A stretch of DNA of 64,000 nt from Pseudomonadota bacterium (GCA_021848345.1 JAJZUV010000010.1:29417-93416); one strand, 5' to 3'. Shown: positions 9,846-20,935, counted from the stretch's first letter. Notes: a model not told the origin generated them from the letters alone. Translations and numbers: made by a program.

Positions 9846-11039
9846 ATGCCCCAAGCACCGGTGCTCCCCTCATGGTGGCGCTTCCCGCTGGCACTGATGC
9901 TGCTGGAGGTCGTCGTCTACCTGTCGCAGGACATGTACCTGCCCGCGCTGCCGGAGGTGCAGCGTGCCTACGGGATCAGCCAGTCCTCGGCCCAGATGAG
10001 CGTCGCCGTCTGGTCCGTCGGCGCCGCCGTGGTGCAACTGGCCACCGGCCCCGTGTCGGACCGCCTGGGCCGGCGCGGCGTGCTGCTGGCCGGCGTGGTG
10101 GGCTTCGTGATCTCCAGCGTGGCCTGCGCGCTGATGGCGAGCTACGGCTGGTTCCTGGCCGCGCGCGTCGCGCAGGGGTGCGCCGGCATCTGGGCCATCA
10201 GCGTGGGCTACGCGGGCATCCATGAATTGTTCGAGGCGCGTACGGCCATTCGCATCCAGGCCTGGATGAACAGCGTCACGGTGCTCGCGCCGGCACTGGG
10301 TCCGGCGCTCGGCGCCGGCCTCATGCTGATCGCGCCCTGGCAAGGCATGTTCGTGCTGCTCGCCGCCGGGGGCGCCGGCCTGGTCGCGCTGATGGCGCGC
10401 TGGATGCCCGAGACGGTCGACCGCACGCGCAGCCGTGCCTTGTCCGCGCGGGGGCTCGGCGCCAGCTACGCCGCGCTGCTGGGCAACCAGCCCATGATGT
10501 GCCTGCTGGGCGTGTGGTGCCTGGTGTTCACGGTCATGGCGTCCTGGGCGGTCAGCGGGCCGTTCATGCTGCGCGGTGCGGACGGCGGCAGCAGCGGCTT
10601 CGTGTGGGCGCAGATCTACGCCTGCGCGGCCTACATCGTCGGCACCCGGCTGGTGGACCCGATGCTGGCCATGTATCCCCGGCCCCTGGTGCTGGCACGC
10701 TCGCTCGACCTGTGCCTGTGGGGCATCGGCGCGACCCTGGTCGCGGCGCTGCTGCGCCTGCCGGCGCCGGTGGTCGTGGCGGTGTACGGCGTGTTCATGG
10801 TGGGCGCCGGACTGCTGCTGGCCCCGCTGTTCCGGGCGGTGCTGGAACGCGCGCACCAGGACATGGGCATGCGCGTGGCATGGGTATCCAGCGCGATCAG
10901 CGTCACCGGGGCGCTGGCCTGCGCGCTGGCGGCATGGTTCGAGGTGGCGCAGTTGCGCGCCTTCGGCCTGTTCGGGCTGCTGGCCGTGCTGGCCGCACGC
11001 GTGCTGGCGCACAGTCGTCGAGGGCTGGCGCCGGCCTGA
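9846..11039 (+). CDS. MFS transporter, Bcr/CflA-like
   Basis: MPQAPVLPSWWRFPLALMLLEVVVYLSQDMYLPALPEVQRAYGISQSSAQMSVAVW...GPVSDRLGRRGVLL. Confidence 0.88.
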   Translation: MPQAPVLPSWWRFPLALMLLEVVVYLSQDMYLPALPEVQRAYGISQSSAQMSVAVWSVGAAVVQLATGPVSDRLGRRGVLLAGVVGFVISSVACALMASYGWFLAARVAQGCAGIWAISVGYAGIHELFEARTAIRIQAWMNSVTVLAPALGPALGAGLMLIAPWQGMFVLLAAGGAGLVALMARWMPETVDRTRSRALSARGLGASYAALLGNQPMMCLLGVWCLVFTVMASWAVSGPFMLRGADGGSSGFVWAQIYACAAYIVGTRLVDPMLAMYPRPLVLARSLDLCLWGIGATLVAALLRLPAPVVVAVYGVFMVGAGLLLAPLFRAVLERAHQDMGMRVAWVSSAISVTGALACALAAWFEVAQLRAFGLFGLLAVLAARVLAHSRRGLAPA

Positions 11040-11065
11040 AGGGGCCAGCGCGCGCGCCCGCGCGC

Positions 11066-12019
11066 TCAGTCGCCGTCGAGGCGGCGCACCCTGGCCTGTT
11101 CGATCAGCGCGGGCAGGCGCTCGGCCTCGAAGATCTCGGTGCCCGGCTGCGCCGCGGTCGCGCTGCCGCAGGCCAGCCCCAGACGCAGGGCCCGCTCCGG
11201 CTCGTCGCCACGCGCCAGCGCCGCGATCAGGCCGGCCAGCATCGAGTCGCCCGCGCCCACCGTCGAGCGCACCTTGACCGACGGCGCCAGGCCGCGCCAG
11301 ACGCCGTCGGCGGCGGCCAGCAGCGCGCCCTGCGCGCCCAGCGACACGCACACGTGCCGCACCCCCTGGCGCACCAGCGCGCGGGCCTCGCGCCGCACGT
11401 CCTCGATGCGCGGCAGCGCGCGCCCGAGAAGTTGCTCCAGCTCCCACCGGTTGGGCTTGATCAGCCAGGGCCGCTCGCGCACCGCCAGCGCCAGCGCCTC
11501 GCCCTGCATGTCCAGCACCACGCGGCCGCCACGCGCTTGCAGGTCGCGGGTCAGCCGCGCGTACAGGCCCGGCTCGGTGCCCGGCGGCACCGAGCCGGTC
11601 AGGGCGACGATGCCGTCGGCCCCGAGCTCGCGCACCAGCCCCAGCAACTCGCGCAGCGCCGCTTCCGGCAGTGGCGGGCCGTTGCCGATCACCTCGTACT
11701 GGGCCGGCGGTCGAGCCTGCTGCACGGTGGCGTTGATGCGCGTCTCGCCGTCGATGCGCACCGCGTGCACATGGCGCACCTGGCGCCGCAACAGGCGTTC
11801 GACGAGTTCCCCGGTCTCGCCCGCCACCGCCAGGCAGGCGTGCGCCGGCAAGCCCAGGCGCTCCAGTGCGCGCGCCACGTTGATGCCGTTGCCGCCGGGA
11901 TCCACGCGGTAGTGCGAGGCATGCAGCTTGCGGTCGTCCAGCAGGCGATCGACCTCGTAGGAAACGTCCAGGCCGGGCTGCAGGGTCAGGGTGACCAGCG
12001 CCACCCCCGCGCCGGCCAT
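11066..12019 (-). CDS. 1-phosphofructokinase-family hexose kinase (PfkB)
   Basis: VDPGGNGINVARALERLG; VRSTVGAGDSMLAGLIAAL PfkB signature. Confidence 0.9.
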   Translation of the reverse strand: MAGAGVALVTLTLQPGLDVSYEVDRLLDDRKLHASHYRVDPGGNGINVARALERLGLPAHACLAVAGETGELVERLLRRQVRHVHAVRIDGETRINATVQQARPPAQYEVIGNGPPLPEAALRELLGLVRELGADGIVALTGSVPPGTEPGLYARLTRDLQARGGRVVLDMQGEALALAVRERPWLIKPNRWELEQLLGRALPRIEDVRREARALVRQGVRHVCVSLGAQGALLAAADGVWRGLAPSVKVRSTVGAGDSMLAGLIAALARGDEPERALRLGLACGSATAAQPGTEIFEAERLPALIEQARVRRLDGD

Positions 12020-14568
12020 CAGCGGGCGCGCCGCGCGCCGCGGCTTCGCAGGGGCGGCGCGGCATGCCTGGCACCGGGGGTCGGAGGCGGCGCGGGGGGC
12101 GGCGAGGAGTCCTTCTCGGCGCCGCGGCGCTGCCGCGCGCGTCGCGCCGGCGCCGCGTAGGCCTGCCGGATGGCCGCCATTTCCACCAACTGCGCACCGA
12201 CCCGGAAATTCACCGTGTCCTCGGGCACCAGGCCCTGCTCGTCCGGCTCGCCCGCGGGAACCCCCGTCAGCAATTCGATGGCCTGGTCCACGTCGCGCAC
12301 CGGCCAGACGTGGAAGCGCCCCTGCTCGCAGGCCTGCACCACGTCCTCGCGCAGCATCAGGTGCTTCACGTTGGACTGCGGAATCAGCACGCCCTGCTCG
12401 CCGCTCAGCCCGCGCGCCGCGCAGATGTCGAAAAAGCCCTCGATCTTCTCGTTCACGCCCCCGATGGCCTGCGCCTCGCCGAACTGGTTCACCGAGCCCG
12501 TGATGGCCAGCGACTGGCGCACCGGCAGGTCGGCCAGGTCCGACAGCAAGGCGCACAACTCGGCCATCGACGCGCTGTCTCCTTCCACCGGCCCGTAGGA
12601 CTGCTCGAACACCAGGCTGGCCGACAGCGCCAGCGGCACCGCGCGCGCGTAGCGCGCGCCGAGGAAGGCCGACAGGATCATCACCCCCTTGGAGTGGATC
12701 GCGCCGCCGAGCTCGGTCTCGCGCTCGATGTCGACCACGCCGGCCTCGCCGACGCGCGCGGTGGCGCTGATGCGCACCGGATGGGCGAAGGCGAAGTCGT
12801 CCATCGAGATCACCACCAGTCCGTTGACCTGGCCGACGCGCTCGCCCTGCACCGCGATGAGCAGGTTGTCGCGCAGGATCTGCTCCTGCAAGCGCCCGCG
12901 CAGCCGATCCACCCGGTGCTCGCGCGCGCGCAGCGCCGCGTCCACGTCGCCGCGGCCCACCTGTTCGCGAGACGCCGCGGCCGCCATGTGCTCCGACTCC
13001 TGCAACACCTCGGCCAGCAGGCGTCGGCTGGCGCTCAGGCGCTGGCCGTCGCCGGCCAGGCGCGACGCATGCTCGATCAGGCGCGCGACCGCGCCACGGT
13101 CGAAAGGCCGCAAGCCCGCGCGGCGCGCCAGCGTGGCGACGAAGTCCGCGTAGCTGCGCACCCCCTCGACGTCGCGCGGCATCTCGGTATCGAAGTCGGC
13201 CGCCACGCGGAACAGGTCGGCGAACTCCGGATCGGCTTCCTTGAGCAGGTAGTACAGACGCGGCTCGCCGACCAGGACCACCTTGAGCGCCAGGGGCATG
13301 GGCTGCGGCTCCAGCGCGATCGCGCCGACCAGTCCCCAGGCCTGACCCGGCGACTCGATGCGCAGTTCGCCGCCGCGCAACGCCCGCTTGAGACTCTCCC
13401 AGACGAAGGGCTGGCTCAGCACCTTCAACGCGTCGAGCACCAGGTAGCCGCCATTGGCCCGGTGCAGCGCGCCGGCCTTGATCAGCGTGAAATGGGTCAC
13501 CAGGGTGCCGAACTGCGCCACCTGGTCGATGCGCCCGATCAGGTTGGGCAGCGTGGGGTTGTCCTCGAACACCACCGGCGCCGAACCGTCGGCGGCGTGG
13601 GTCACCAGCGGGTTGACCTTCCAGCGCGCCGCAGAGGCGCGCGAGCCGAGCATCGCGCCTGCCAGGCCGGCCAGGCCGCCCTCGGGGCGCGCCTCCTCGC
13701 GCAGTTCCTCGCCCACGTCGAGCACGTCGCGCATGACCTCGTCCAGGAAACCCAGCACGTCCTTCAGGTCCGCGTAGCGTTCCTTCAACTCGTCGATCAG
13801 ATGCCCGGCCGCCAGGCCCAGGGTCTCGCGTCCGGCCTCGCGCAGTTGCGCCTGCACTTCGCGCCGCCAGCGCGGCAACTGCTGCATCAACTGACCCAGG
13901 CGCTGGCCGTAGCCTTCGATCAGGCCCGCGATGCGCTTTTGCTCATCTTCAGGCAGTTTCGCGAATTCGGCCGGGCTCATCGCCGCGTCGCCCTTGAGCG
14001 GCGTGAACACGAAACCCTGCGGCGTGCGCATCAGCGCCACGCCGTGCTCGGAGGCCTCGCTGCCCAGTTGGCGCAGCGCCTCCTCCTCGCGTTCCTTGTA
14101 GGCGCCCTGGATGGCCTCCATGCGCGTCTGGTACTGCTCGCTCTCGAAGGCCGCGGGAATGGCACGCGCCAGCTCGGCGACGAAGTGGTCCATGTCCTGG
14201 CCCAGCTGCGCGCCGCGCCCGGCCGGCACGCGCAACAGGCGCGGCTTGCCCGGGTCGGAAAATCGATTCACAAGGCACCAGTCGTCCGGCGCGCCGCGCC
14301 GTGCGGCGTGGCTCGCCAGCATGCGTTCCAGCACGCAGTGGCGGCCGAAGCCGACCGGGCCCAGCACGAACAGGTTGTAGCCCGGCTTGTCCATGGCCAG
14401 CGCAAGCTCGATGGACTCGACCGCGCGCTGCTGGCCCACGACCTCGGTCAGCGCCGGCAGATCCGCCGTGGTCTGAAAATCCAGCGCCGATTCGTCGCAG
14501 CGCGCGGCGAGCAGCGAGGCGGGCAACGCACCGGGGGGTGCGGCGGAAGGTGCGGCGGTGGAGGGCAT
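12019..14568 (-). CDS. Lon-family ATP-binding protease (AAA_32/S16 domain, LonB-like)
   Basis: LFVLGPVGFGRHCVLERML Walker A-like; PVEGDSASMAELCALLSDLADLPVRQSLAITGSVNQFGEAQAIGGVNEKIEGFFDICAARG catalytic Ser/Lys region. Confidence 0.93.
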   Translation of the reverse strand: MPSTAAPSAAPPGALPASLLAARCDESALDFQTTADLPALTEVVGQQRAVESIELALAMDKPGYNLFVLGPVGFGRHCVLERMLASHAARRGAPDDWCLVNRFSDPGKPRLLRVPAGRGAQLGQDMDHFVAELARAIPAAFESEQYQTRMEAIQGAYKEREEEALRQLGSEASEHGVALMRTPQGFVFTPLKGDAAMSPAEFAKLPEDEQKRIAGLIEGYGQRLGQLMQQLPRWRREVQAQLREAGRETLGLAAGHLIDELKERYADLKDVLGFLDEVMRDVLDVGEELREEARPEGGLAGLAGAMLGSRASAARWKVNPLVTHAADGSAPVVFEDNPTLPNLIGRIDQVAQFGTLVTHFTLIKAGALHRANGGYLVLDALKVLSQPFVWESLKRALRGGELRIESPGQAWGLVGAIALEPQPMPLALKVVLVGEPRLYYLLKEADPEFADLFRVAADFDTEMPRDVEGVRSYADFVATLARRAGLRPFDRGAVARLIEHASRLAGDGQRLSASRRLLAEVLQESEHMAAAASREQVGRGDVDAALRAREHRVDRLRGRLQEQILRDNLLIAVQGERVGQVNGLVVISMDDFAFAHPVRISATARVGEAGVVDIERETELGGAIHSKGVMILSAFLGARYARAVPLALSASLVFEQSYGPVEGDSASMAELCALLSDLADLPVRQSLAITGSVNQFGEAQAIGGVNEKIEGFFDICAARGLSGEQGVLIPQSNVKHLMLREDVVQACEQGRFHVWPVRDVDQAIELLTGVPAGEPDEQGLVPEDTVNFRVGAQLVEMAAIRQAYAAPARRARQRRGAEKDSSPPPAPPPTPGARHAAPPLRSRGARRAR

Positions 14569-14633
14569 CGAGGCGACTCCGTGTTGTTCGTTGCGCGGCG
14601 CCGGCAGCGTCGCGGGCAATGCTGCGCGAGAAC

Positions 14634-14906
14634 TCAGGCGCGATCGGCCTCGGGCGGCGAGTCCTGGCGCTCGAGCACCTCGAACACCCTGGCCGCGGCG
14701 CCGTGCAGTTCGAATTCTCCGGGCACGGCGCGCGACGCCTGCGCGTCGCGCCACGCGCAGGCCTGCAGGACCTCGGCCTCCGAGGCGCCCAGCGCCAGGA
14801 TCTCAAGCACCGCGCGGTCGTCGAGCGGACCCACGATAGCACGGATCGCCGATGCCGTGGCCGGACTTTGCGAGCGGGAGGATGCAGTCATCGGCGATAT
14901 CTCCAA
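14634..14906 (-). CDS. small hypothetical protein upstream of the Lon-family protease
   Basis: 90-aa ORF in the same orientation (MEISPMTASSRSQSPATASAIRAIVGPLDDRAVLEILALGASEAEVLQACAW...). Confidence 0.55.
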   Translation of the reverse strand: MEISPMTASSRSQSPATASAIRAIVGPLDDRAVLEILALGASEAEVLQACAWRDAQASRAVPGEFELHGAAARVFEVLERQDSPPEADRA

Positions 14907-15094
14907 GGGGGCGTTGCCGGCGCGTTCCAGGTGCTCCGACGTGGCGCTTGACCATGAACCGATGATGCCGTGCGCGGGCCGACGCGCCCTTGACCCGCAT
15001 CAAGCGCGCGGGCGCGCGCCGCCAGGGCCGGGACACGGGGGTCGGCGGCGCTACAGTGGCAGCGTATGTCCCGTTCGCCCCCCAGGAGCCCGCG

Positions 15095-15793
15095 ATGGAA
15101 CCTCGCCCACTGGCCTTGATCGTCGGCGCCGGAGACGGCCTGAGCGCCGCGCTGGCACGCGTGTTCACCCACGACGGCGGCATGCGGGTGGCACTGGCCT
15201 CGCGCCGCCCGGAGCGCCTGGAGGAACTGGCGCGCGGCCTCGGCGGCCTGGCCCTGCATTGCGATGCGACCCGCCCCGGCGACGTCGAGGCCTTGTTCTC
15301 GTTGCTGGACCGGGAGCACGCGGGCGGCCCCGAGGTGGTGGTGTACAACGCCGCCGCGCGGCTGCGCGGCGCGATCACCGACCTCGACCCGGCGCAGGTG
15401 CTGCAGATCCTGCAGGTCAACGCGCACGGCGCCATGCTGGTGGCGCAACAGGCGGCACGCCGCATGCTGGCGCGCGGCAACGGCACCCTGCTGTTCACCG
15501 GGGCCTCCGCCAGCGTCAAGGGCTTCGCCGGCTCCAGCGCCTTCGCGATGGGCAAGTTCGCCTTGCGCGGACTGGCGCAGGCGCTGGCACGCGAACTGGC
15601 GCCCCAGGGCGTACACGTGGCGCACGTGGTCATCGACGGCGGCATCGCGCACCCCGAGCGGGCGCCGGCCGCGCAACCGGACGGGCAGCTCGACCCGGCG
15701 GCCATCGCGCGCAACTATTGGCATCTGGTGTGTCAGGAACGCAGCGCGTGGAGCTGGGAGATCGAACTGCGCCCCTGGGTGGAGCGTTTCTAA
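15095..15793 (+). CDS. SDR family NAD(P)-dependent oxidoreductase
   Basis: LALIVGAGDGLSAALARVF; atypical YxxxK region (FAMGKFALRGLAQALA). Confidence 0.85.
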   Translation: MEPRPLALIVGAGDGLSAALARVFTHDGGMRVALASRRPERLEELARGLGGLALHCDATRPGDVEALFSLLDREHAGGPEVVVYNAAARLRGAITDLDPAQVLQILQVNAHGAMLVAQQAARRMLARGNGTLLFTGASASVKGFAGSSAFAMGKFALRGLAQALARELAPQGVHVAHVVIDGGIAHPERAPAAQPDGQLDPAAIARNYWHLVCQERSAWSWEIELRPWVERF

Positions 15794-15928
15794 GCATCCG
15801 GATACGCATGGATTGCGACACAATCCGGATTTTCCCCATGCCTCGGACCCGGAGCCCCCGTTAGGGTTTGCACCACGCTTCGGCCCGGGGGTCGAAGCCC
15901 GCTCCTTCCCGCGACTGCCGGACGCCGC

Positions 15929-16927
15929 ATGCCCCAGACCTTTCGCAAGACCGACAACGGACGCCAGGCCCTGAGCACCCGCCAGCCCCCGCTGAGCCGG
16001 CCCGTGCGCAACCTGCTTCTGCTCATCGACGGCCAGCGCAGCGATGAAGCGCTGCTGTCCATGCTCAGTTCCCCCGATCTCGGGCCGGGCGCCTTCGCGC
16101 AACTGCTCGAGCTGGGTCTGATCGAAGCGGTCACCGACGGCGCACCTTCCGGCGCACCCTCCGGCGCGGGCCCCGGCGACGCGGCCCCCCCACCTGCCGA
16201 CGCCGGCCCGGCCGCGACGCGGACCCCGCCGCCTCCCGACGAGCCCGAACAGGCGCAGCCGGCCGAAGCCCCCGGCGCCGCGCAAGGAAGGCGTCCCTCC
16301 GCCTTCGCGCGCCTGAGCCAGGGCATGCGGTCCATGCTGCAGGCCCAGCAGGAATCCCCCCGCGAGGTCTCGGCCGGCCTGGCCGAGGTCATCAAGTGCG
16401 CGGCGGTGGGAGACGCCGAATTCTTCGCCTGGCTGGAAAGCCAGCTCGATGCCCTGCGCGCGCGCGAATCCAACGCGGTGGCGCACGCGGTGCAGCGCTT
16501 CCCCGAGTTGCGCGCGCAGATCGAATCCCAGGACCGCAAGCTCCAGCGCGCGCCCTCGCCGCTGAGCTTCGGCACCCGTCTGGGCGGGGTGATCGAATCC
16601 CTCGTGGGCTACGGACAGTACCTGCACGGCGAGACGGTCGGGCTGGGCATGTGGCTGAGCACCGCGCTGGGGGAAGACCTCGGGGTGCAAAGCCCCGCCA
16701 GCGCCGCGCGACTGCGCGACGTGCTGGTACGCGCCGGCCTGCCCACGCGCCTGCCGCGGGTCGCCGCGGCGCGTTGGCTGGAATTGCTGCCGGTGGACCG
16801 CGACGGTCCGCAAGGCATGCTCGAGCTCGTGCTGCTGGAGGAGGTCGGTCGCCCCCAGGTGCGCCGCGTGCCTCCCAGCGCGGTGCTCGAGGCGCTGGAC
16901 AAGGCCGGAGCGCTCAGCAGCGGCTGA
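15929..16927 (+). CDS. hypothetical protein with Pro/Ala-rich linker
   Basis: 332-aa ORF MPQTFRKTDNGRQALSTRQPPLSRPVRNLLLLIDGQRSDEALL...; no family assigned from the sequence. Confidence 0.7.
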   Translation: MPQTFRKTDNGRQALSTRQPPLSRPVRNLLLLIDGQRSDEALLSMLSSPDLGPGAFAQLLELGLIEAVTDGAPSGAPSGAGPGDAAPPPADAGPAATRTPPPPDEPEQAQPAEAPGAAQGRRPSAFARLSQGMRSMLQAQQESPREVSAGLAEVIKCAAVGDAEFFAWLESQLDALRARESNAVAHAVQRFPELRAQIESQDRKLQRAPSPLSFGTRLGGVIESLVGYGQYLHGETVGLGMWLSTALGEDLGVQSPASAARLRDVLVRAGLPTRLPRVAAARWLELLPVDRDGPQGMLELVLLEEVGRPQVRRVPPSAVLEALDKAGALSSG

Positions 16928-17004
16928 GCGCCCACGCCGATCCGATCCCGCGGGCGCATGCGCGCGAACCGGGCGCGCCCGCCCGAACCCCCTGCACGAA
17001 CCTC

Positions 17005-18099
17005 ATGACATCCTCCGCACCCCATTCCGCCCAGACCCCCGAACCGCGCCAGCACTTCGCCAGCGACAACCTCGCCGGCATCTGCCCGCAGGCGCTGCAG
17101 TCCCTGCTCGACGCCAATGCCTGCGGCCACCAGCCCGGCTACGGCAACGACGTGTGGACCCAGCGCTCCACCGACATGCTGCGCGAGCTGTTCCAGACGG
17201 ACTGCGACGTGTACTACGTGTTCAACGGCACGGCCGCCAACTCGCTGGCGCTGGCGTCGATGTGCCAGAGCTACCACAGCGTGGTGTGTTCCCCGGTGGC
17301 CCACATCGAGACCGACGAATGCGGCGGGCCCGAGTTCTTCTCCAACGGCTCCAAGCTGCTGGTGGGAGAGAACGAGAGTCCGTCGGCGCGCCTGGGCAAG
17401 CTGACCCCCGACGCCATCGAGTACCTGGTCACCCGGCGCAACGACATCCACTATCCCAAGCCCAAGGTCGTCTCTCTCACCCAGGCCACCGAACTCGGCA
17501 CCGTCTACAGCGTGGAGGAAGTGCGCGCGATCGCCGCCATCGCCAAGCGCCGCCAGCTCAAGGTGCACATGGACGGCGCGCGCTTCGCCAACGCCGTGGC
17601 CACGCTGGACGTGCATCCCTCGGAAATCACCTGGCGCGCCGGCGTCGACGTGCTGTGCTTCGGCGGCACCAAGAACGGCCTGCCGGTGGGCGAGGCGGTG
17701 GTGTTCTTCGACCCCGAACTCTCGCGGGACTTCGCGTGGCGGGTCAAGCAGGCCGGCCAGCTGGCCTCGAAGATGCGCTTCATCTCCGCGCCCTGGGTGG
17801 GCATGCTGGAGAACGATACCTGGCTGCACAACGCGCGCCATGCCAACGCGATGGCCCTGCGCCTGTTCGAGGCCATCCGCGCGCTGCCCGGCGTGCAGGT
17901 GATGCATCCGCCGCAGGCCAACGCGGTCTTCGCGCAACTGCCGCGCCGCGTGATCGACACCATGCACGCGCGCGGCTGGCAGTTCTACGAGTTCATCGCC
18001 GGCGGCGGCTGCCGCCTGATGTGCGCCTGGGACACCACGCCGCAGACCGTGGACGCCTTCGCGGCCGATCTCGCGGCCGCCTGCGAGCAGCCCGCCTGA
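17005..18099 (+). CDS. ltaE: low-specificity L-threonine aldolase
   Basis: FASDNLAGICPQALQSL; VHMDGARFANAVATL; DVLCFGGTKNGLPVGEAVVFF PLP-lysine region. Confidence 0.92.
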   Translation: MTSSAPHSAQTPEPRQHFASDNLAGICPQALQSLLDANACGHQPGYGNDVWTQRSTDMLRELFQTDCDVYYVFNGTAANSLALASMCQSYHSVVCSPVAHIETDECGGPEFFSNGSKLLVGENESPSARLGKLTPDAIEYLVTRRNDIHYPKPKVVSLTQATELGTVYSVEEVRAIAAIAKRRQLKVHMDGARFANAVATLDVHPSEITWRAGVDVLCFGGTKNGLPVGEAVVFFDPELSRDFAWRVKQAGQLASKMRFISAPWVGMLENDTWLHNARHANAMALRLFEAIRALPGVQVMHPPQANAVFAQLPRRVIDTMHARGWQFYEFIAGGGCRLMCAWDTTPQTVDAFAADLAAACEQPA

Positions 18100-18219
18100 G
18101 CCGCGGCCCCGGCGGCGCCGGGACAATTCCACGCTGCAAGCAGGCCCATGCCCGATGCCCGTGTCGGGCGGCCTAGGATGTAGGAACCGAAGGCCCGGGT
18201 CGCGGGCCCGGAGCACACC

Positions 18220-19608
18220 ATGGCCGTCTCGGTATTCGACCTTTTCCGCATCGGCATCGGCCCCTCCAGTTCGCACACGGTGGGCCCGATGCGCGCCGCG
18301 CGCAGCTTCGCCTGCGCCCTCGATGAGCAGGGGCTGCTCGATCGCACCGCCCGCGTGAGCTGCGGGCTGTACGGCTCCCTGTCGGCCACAGGACGGGGGC
18401 ATGGCAGCGACCGCGCGGTGCTGCTGGGCTGGATGGGCGAAACCCCCGACGGCGTCGACCCGGACCGCATCCCGGGGCTGTTGCGAGCGCTGCAGGAGTC
18501 TGGTTCCCTGGCGCTGCTGGGGCGCCACCAGGTCGCCTTCGATCCCGGGCGCGACCTCGTGCTCGAGCGCGGCCGCGGCGTGTCCCTGCATCCGAACGGA
18601 ATGCGCTTTTGCGCCTACGACGCGGCCGGCGCGCTGCTGTCGCAGCAGGACATGTACTCCGTCGGCGGCGGCTTCGTCGTGGATGCCACGACCCTGGCCG
18701 CCGGCGCCGGTGCCGGCGCGGTGCCGGGGCCTGCGCTGCCGCTGAGCTTTCACAGCGGGGCCGAACTGCTGCAGCATTGCGCCCGGCTGCGTTGCTCCAT
18801 CGGCGACGTGATGCGCCTGAACGAACGCGCATGGCGCAACGACGATGCCATCGATTCGGGCCTGCTGCGCATCTGGCAGGCCATGCGCGACTGCGCCGCG
18901 CGCGGCTGCCGTGCCGACGAGGGCGAGCTCCCCGGGGGCTTCCGCGTACGCCTGCGCGCTCCCGCGCTGTGGCGTTCGCTGAGCCAGCAGGGAGCACCGG
19001 GGCGCGACGATCCGCTGCGCGCGCTCGACTGGGTGAACCTGTGGGCGCTGGCGGTCAACGAGCAGAACGCCGGCGGCGGGCGCGTGGTCACCGCGCCCAC
19101 CAACGGCGCCGCCGGCATCGTGCCGGCGGTGCTGCACTACTACGTCGAACTGTGCCCCGGCGCCGACGAAGCGGGCGTGGTCGAGTTCCTGCTCACCGCC
19201 GGTGCCATCGGCCTTCTGTACAAGGAGAACGCGTCGATCTCCGGCGCCGAGGTGGGCTGCCAGGGAGAGGTCGGCGTGGCATGCAGCATGGCCGCGGCCG
19301 GGCTGTGCGCGGTGCTCGGCGGCACCCCCTCGCAGGTGGAGAACGCGGCCGAGATCGGCATGGAGCACCACCTGGGCCTGACCTGCGACCCGGTGGGCGG
19401 TCTGGTGCAGGTGCCCTGCATCGAGCGCAACGCGATGGGCGCGGTGCAGGCCATCAACTCCGCGCGCATGGCGCTGCGCGGCAGCGGCCACCACCTGGTC
19501 TCGCTCGACCAGGTGATCAAGACCATGCGCGAGACCGGGGCCGACATGCGCAGCAAGTACAAGGAAACCTCGCGCGGCGGGCTGGCGGTCAACATCATCG
19601 AGTGCTGA
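18220..19608 (+). CDS. sdaA: L-serine ammonia-lyase (4Fe-4S type)
   Basis: [92 protein letters not shown]. Confidence 0.96.
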   Translation: MAVSVFDLFRIGIGPSSSHTVGPMRAARSFACALDEQGLLDRTARVSCGLYGSLSATGRGHGSDRAVLLGWMGETPDGVDPDRIPGLLRALQESGSLALLGRHQVAFDPGRDLVLERGRGVSLHPNGMRFCAYDAAGALLSQQDMYSVGGGFVVDATTLAAGAGAGAVPGPALPLSFHSGAELLQHCARLRCSIGDVMRLNERAWRNDDAIDSGLLRIWQAMRDCAARGCRADEGELPGGFRVRLRAPALWRSLSQQGAPGRDDPLRALDWVNLWALAVNEQNAGGGRVVTAPTNGAAGIVPAVLHYYVELCPGADEAGVVEFLLTAGAIGLLYKENASISGAEVGCQGEVGVACSMAAAGLCAVLGGTPSQVENAAEIGMEHHLGLTCDPVGGLVQVPCIERNAMGAVQAINSARMALRGSGHHLVSLDQVIKTMRETGADMRSKYKETSRGGLAVNIIEC

Positions 19609-19693
19609 TGCGCTGACTCGTGGCGCGGCGGAGCCGAGCGCTTATGCTGTGCGCCGGCACCGGCTTGGTGCCGCCTCCCGCGACACGCATCCG

Positions 19694-20935
19694 ATGCCCA
19701 ACCGTTTCGATGTCCTCGTGCTCGGCGCCGGCATGGTCGGCGTCAGCGTGGCCCTGCACCTGCAGCAGCGCGGACGCGCGGTGGCGCTGGTCGACCGCCG
19801 CGAGCCCGGCGGCGAGACCTCGATGGGCAACGCCGGGCTGATCCAGCGCGAAGGCGCCATTCCCTACGCCTTCCCGCGCGACCCCGCAACCCTGCTGCGT
19901 TACGCGCGCAACACCGCCCCCGAGCTGCGCTATCACCCGCGAGATCTGCCCGCGCTGCTGCCCTTCCTGTGGCGCTACTGGCGCAACTCCGCGCCGGCCC
20001 GGCACATGGCCATCGCGCGGCGCTACGCGCCGCTGATCCGGCATTGCCTCGACGAACACCTCGCGCTGGCCGCGCAGGCGGGCGCCCAGGATCTGCTGCG
20101 CCCGGCCGGCTGGATGCGCATCTACCGCAGCCCCGCCAAATGGCAGGCCGAGGTACGCGCGGCCGAGGCCTGCCGGCGCGAGTTCGACGTGCCCTTCGAG
20201 GCCCTGGACGCCGCCGCGCTGCGGCGCGCGGAGCCGAGCCTGAGCCCGCGGCTGGCCGGAGCCGTGCGCTACCTGCAGCCGGTTCCCTGCGCCGACCCGC
20301 AAGGACTGGTGCAGGCCTATGCCGGGCTGTTCCAGCGCCTGGGCGGCACGCTGCTGCGCGGCGACGCCGCCAGCCTGCGCGAGGCCTGGCGCGTGGGCAC
20401 CGACGACGGCGAGATCCAGGCCGCGCAGGCCGTGATCGCGCTCGGGCCCTGGGCCCAGCCGCTGACCCGGCGCCTGGGCCTGCGCCTGCCGCTGGCCGTC
20501 AAGCGCGGCTACCACATGCACTATGCGCCGCGCGACGCCAGCCCTCTGGGCCAGCCCGTGCTGGATGCCGAGGTGGGCTACCTGCTGGCGCCCATGCGGC
20601 GCGGCATCCGCCTGACCACCGGCGCCGAGCTCGCGCACCTGGACGCGCCGCCCACGCCGCGCCAGCTCGACGCCGTGGAGCCGCGGGCGCGCGAACTGCT
20701 CGATTTCGGCGAACGCCTGGACCCCGTGGCGTGGATGGGCCAGCGCCCCTGCACGCCCGACATGATGCCCCTGATCGGCCCCGCGCCGGGCGTGCAGGGC
20801 CTGTGGCTGGCCCACGGCCATGCCCACCACGGTTTCACCCTGGGCCCGGTCACCGGCCGCTTGCTGGCCGAGATGATGTGCGGCCAGCAACCCCTGCTCG
20901 ACCCCGCGCCCTTCGCGCCGGCGCGCTTCGGCTGA
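19694..20935 (+). CDS. FAD-dependent oxidoreductase, D-amino-acid dehydrogenase (DadA-like)
   Basis: MPNRFDVLVLGAGMVGVSVALHLQQRGRAVALVDRREPGGETSMGNAGLI; C-terminal GLWLAHGHAHHGFTLGPVTGRLLAEMM. Confidence 0.9.
   Translation: MPNRFDVLVLGAGMVGVSVALHLQQRGRAVALVDRREPGGETSMGNAGLIQREGAIPYAFPRDPATLLRYARNTAPELRYHPRDLPALLPFLWRYWRNSAPARHMAIARRYAPLIRHCLDEHLALAAQAGAQDLLRPAGWMRIYRSPAKWQAEVRAAEACRREFDVPFEALDAAALRRAEPSLSPRLAGAVRYLQPVPCADPQGLVQAYAGLFQRLGGTLLRGDAASLREAWRVGTDDGEIQAAQAVIALGPWAQPLTRRLGLRLPLAVKRGYHMHYAPRDASPLGQPVLDAEVGYLLAPMRRGIRLTTGAELAHLDAPPTPRQLDAVEPRARELLDFGERLDPVAWMGQRPCTPDMMPLIGPAPGVQGLWLAHGHAHHGFTLGPVTGRLLAEMMCGQQPLLDPAPFAPARFG

Noticed and set aside
15794-15845. AATCCGGATT palindrome and repeated ATCCGGAT near 15797 and 15822
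   Set aside because: Short, self-palindromic words in a brief intergenic gap; insufficient evidence for an operator or terminator.
12064-15864. 1266-aa plus-strand ORF
   Set aside because: Antisense to the convincing Lon-family protease; composition (His/Arg/Gln/Ala-rich, no domains) is typical of GC-rich shadow ORFs.
16609-19494. 961-aa minus-strand ORF
   Set aside because: Antisense to threonine aldolase and serine ammonia-lyase; no family motifs.
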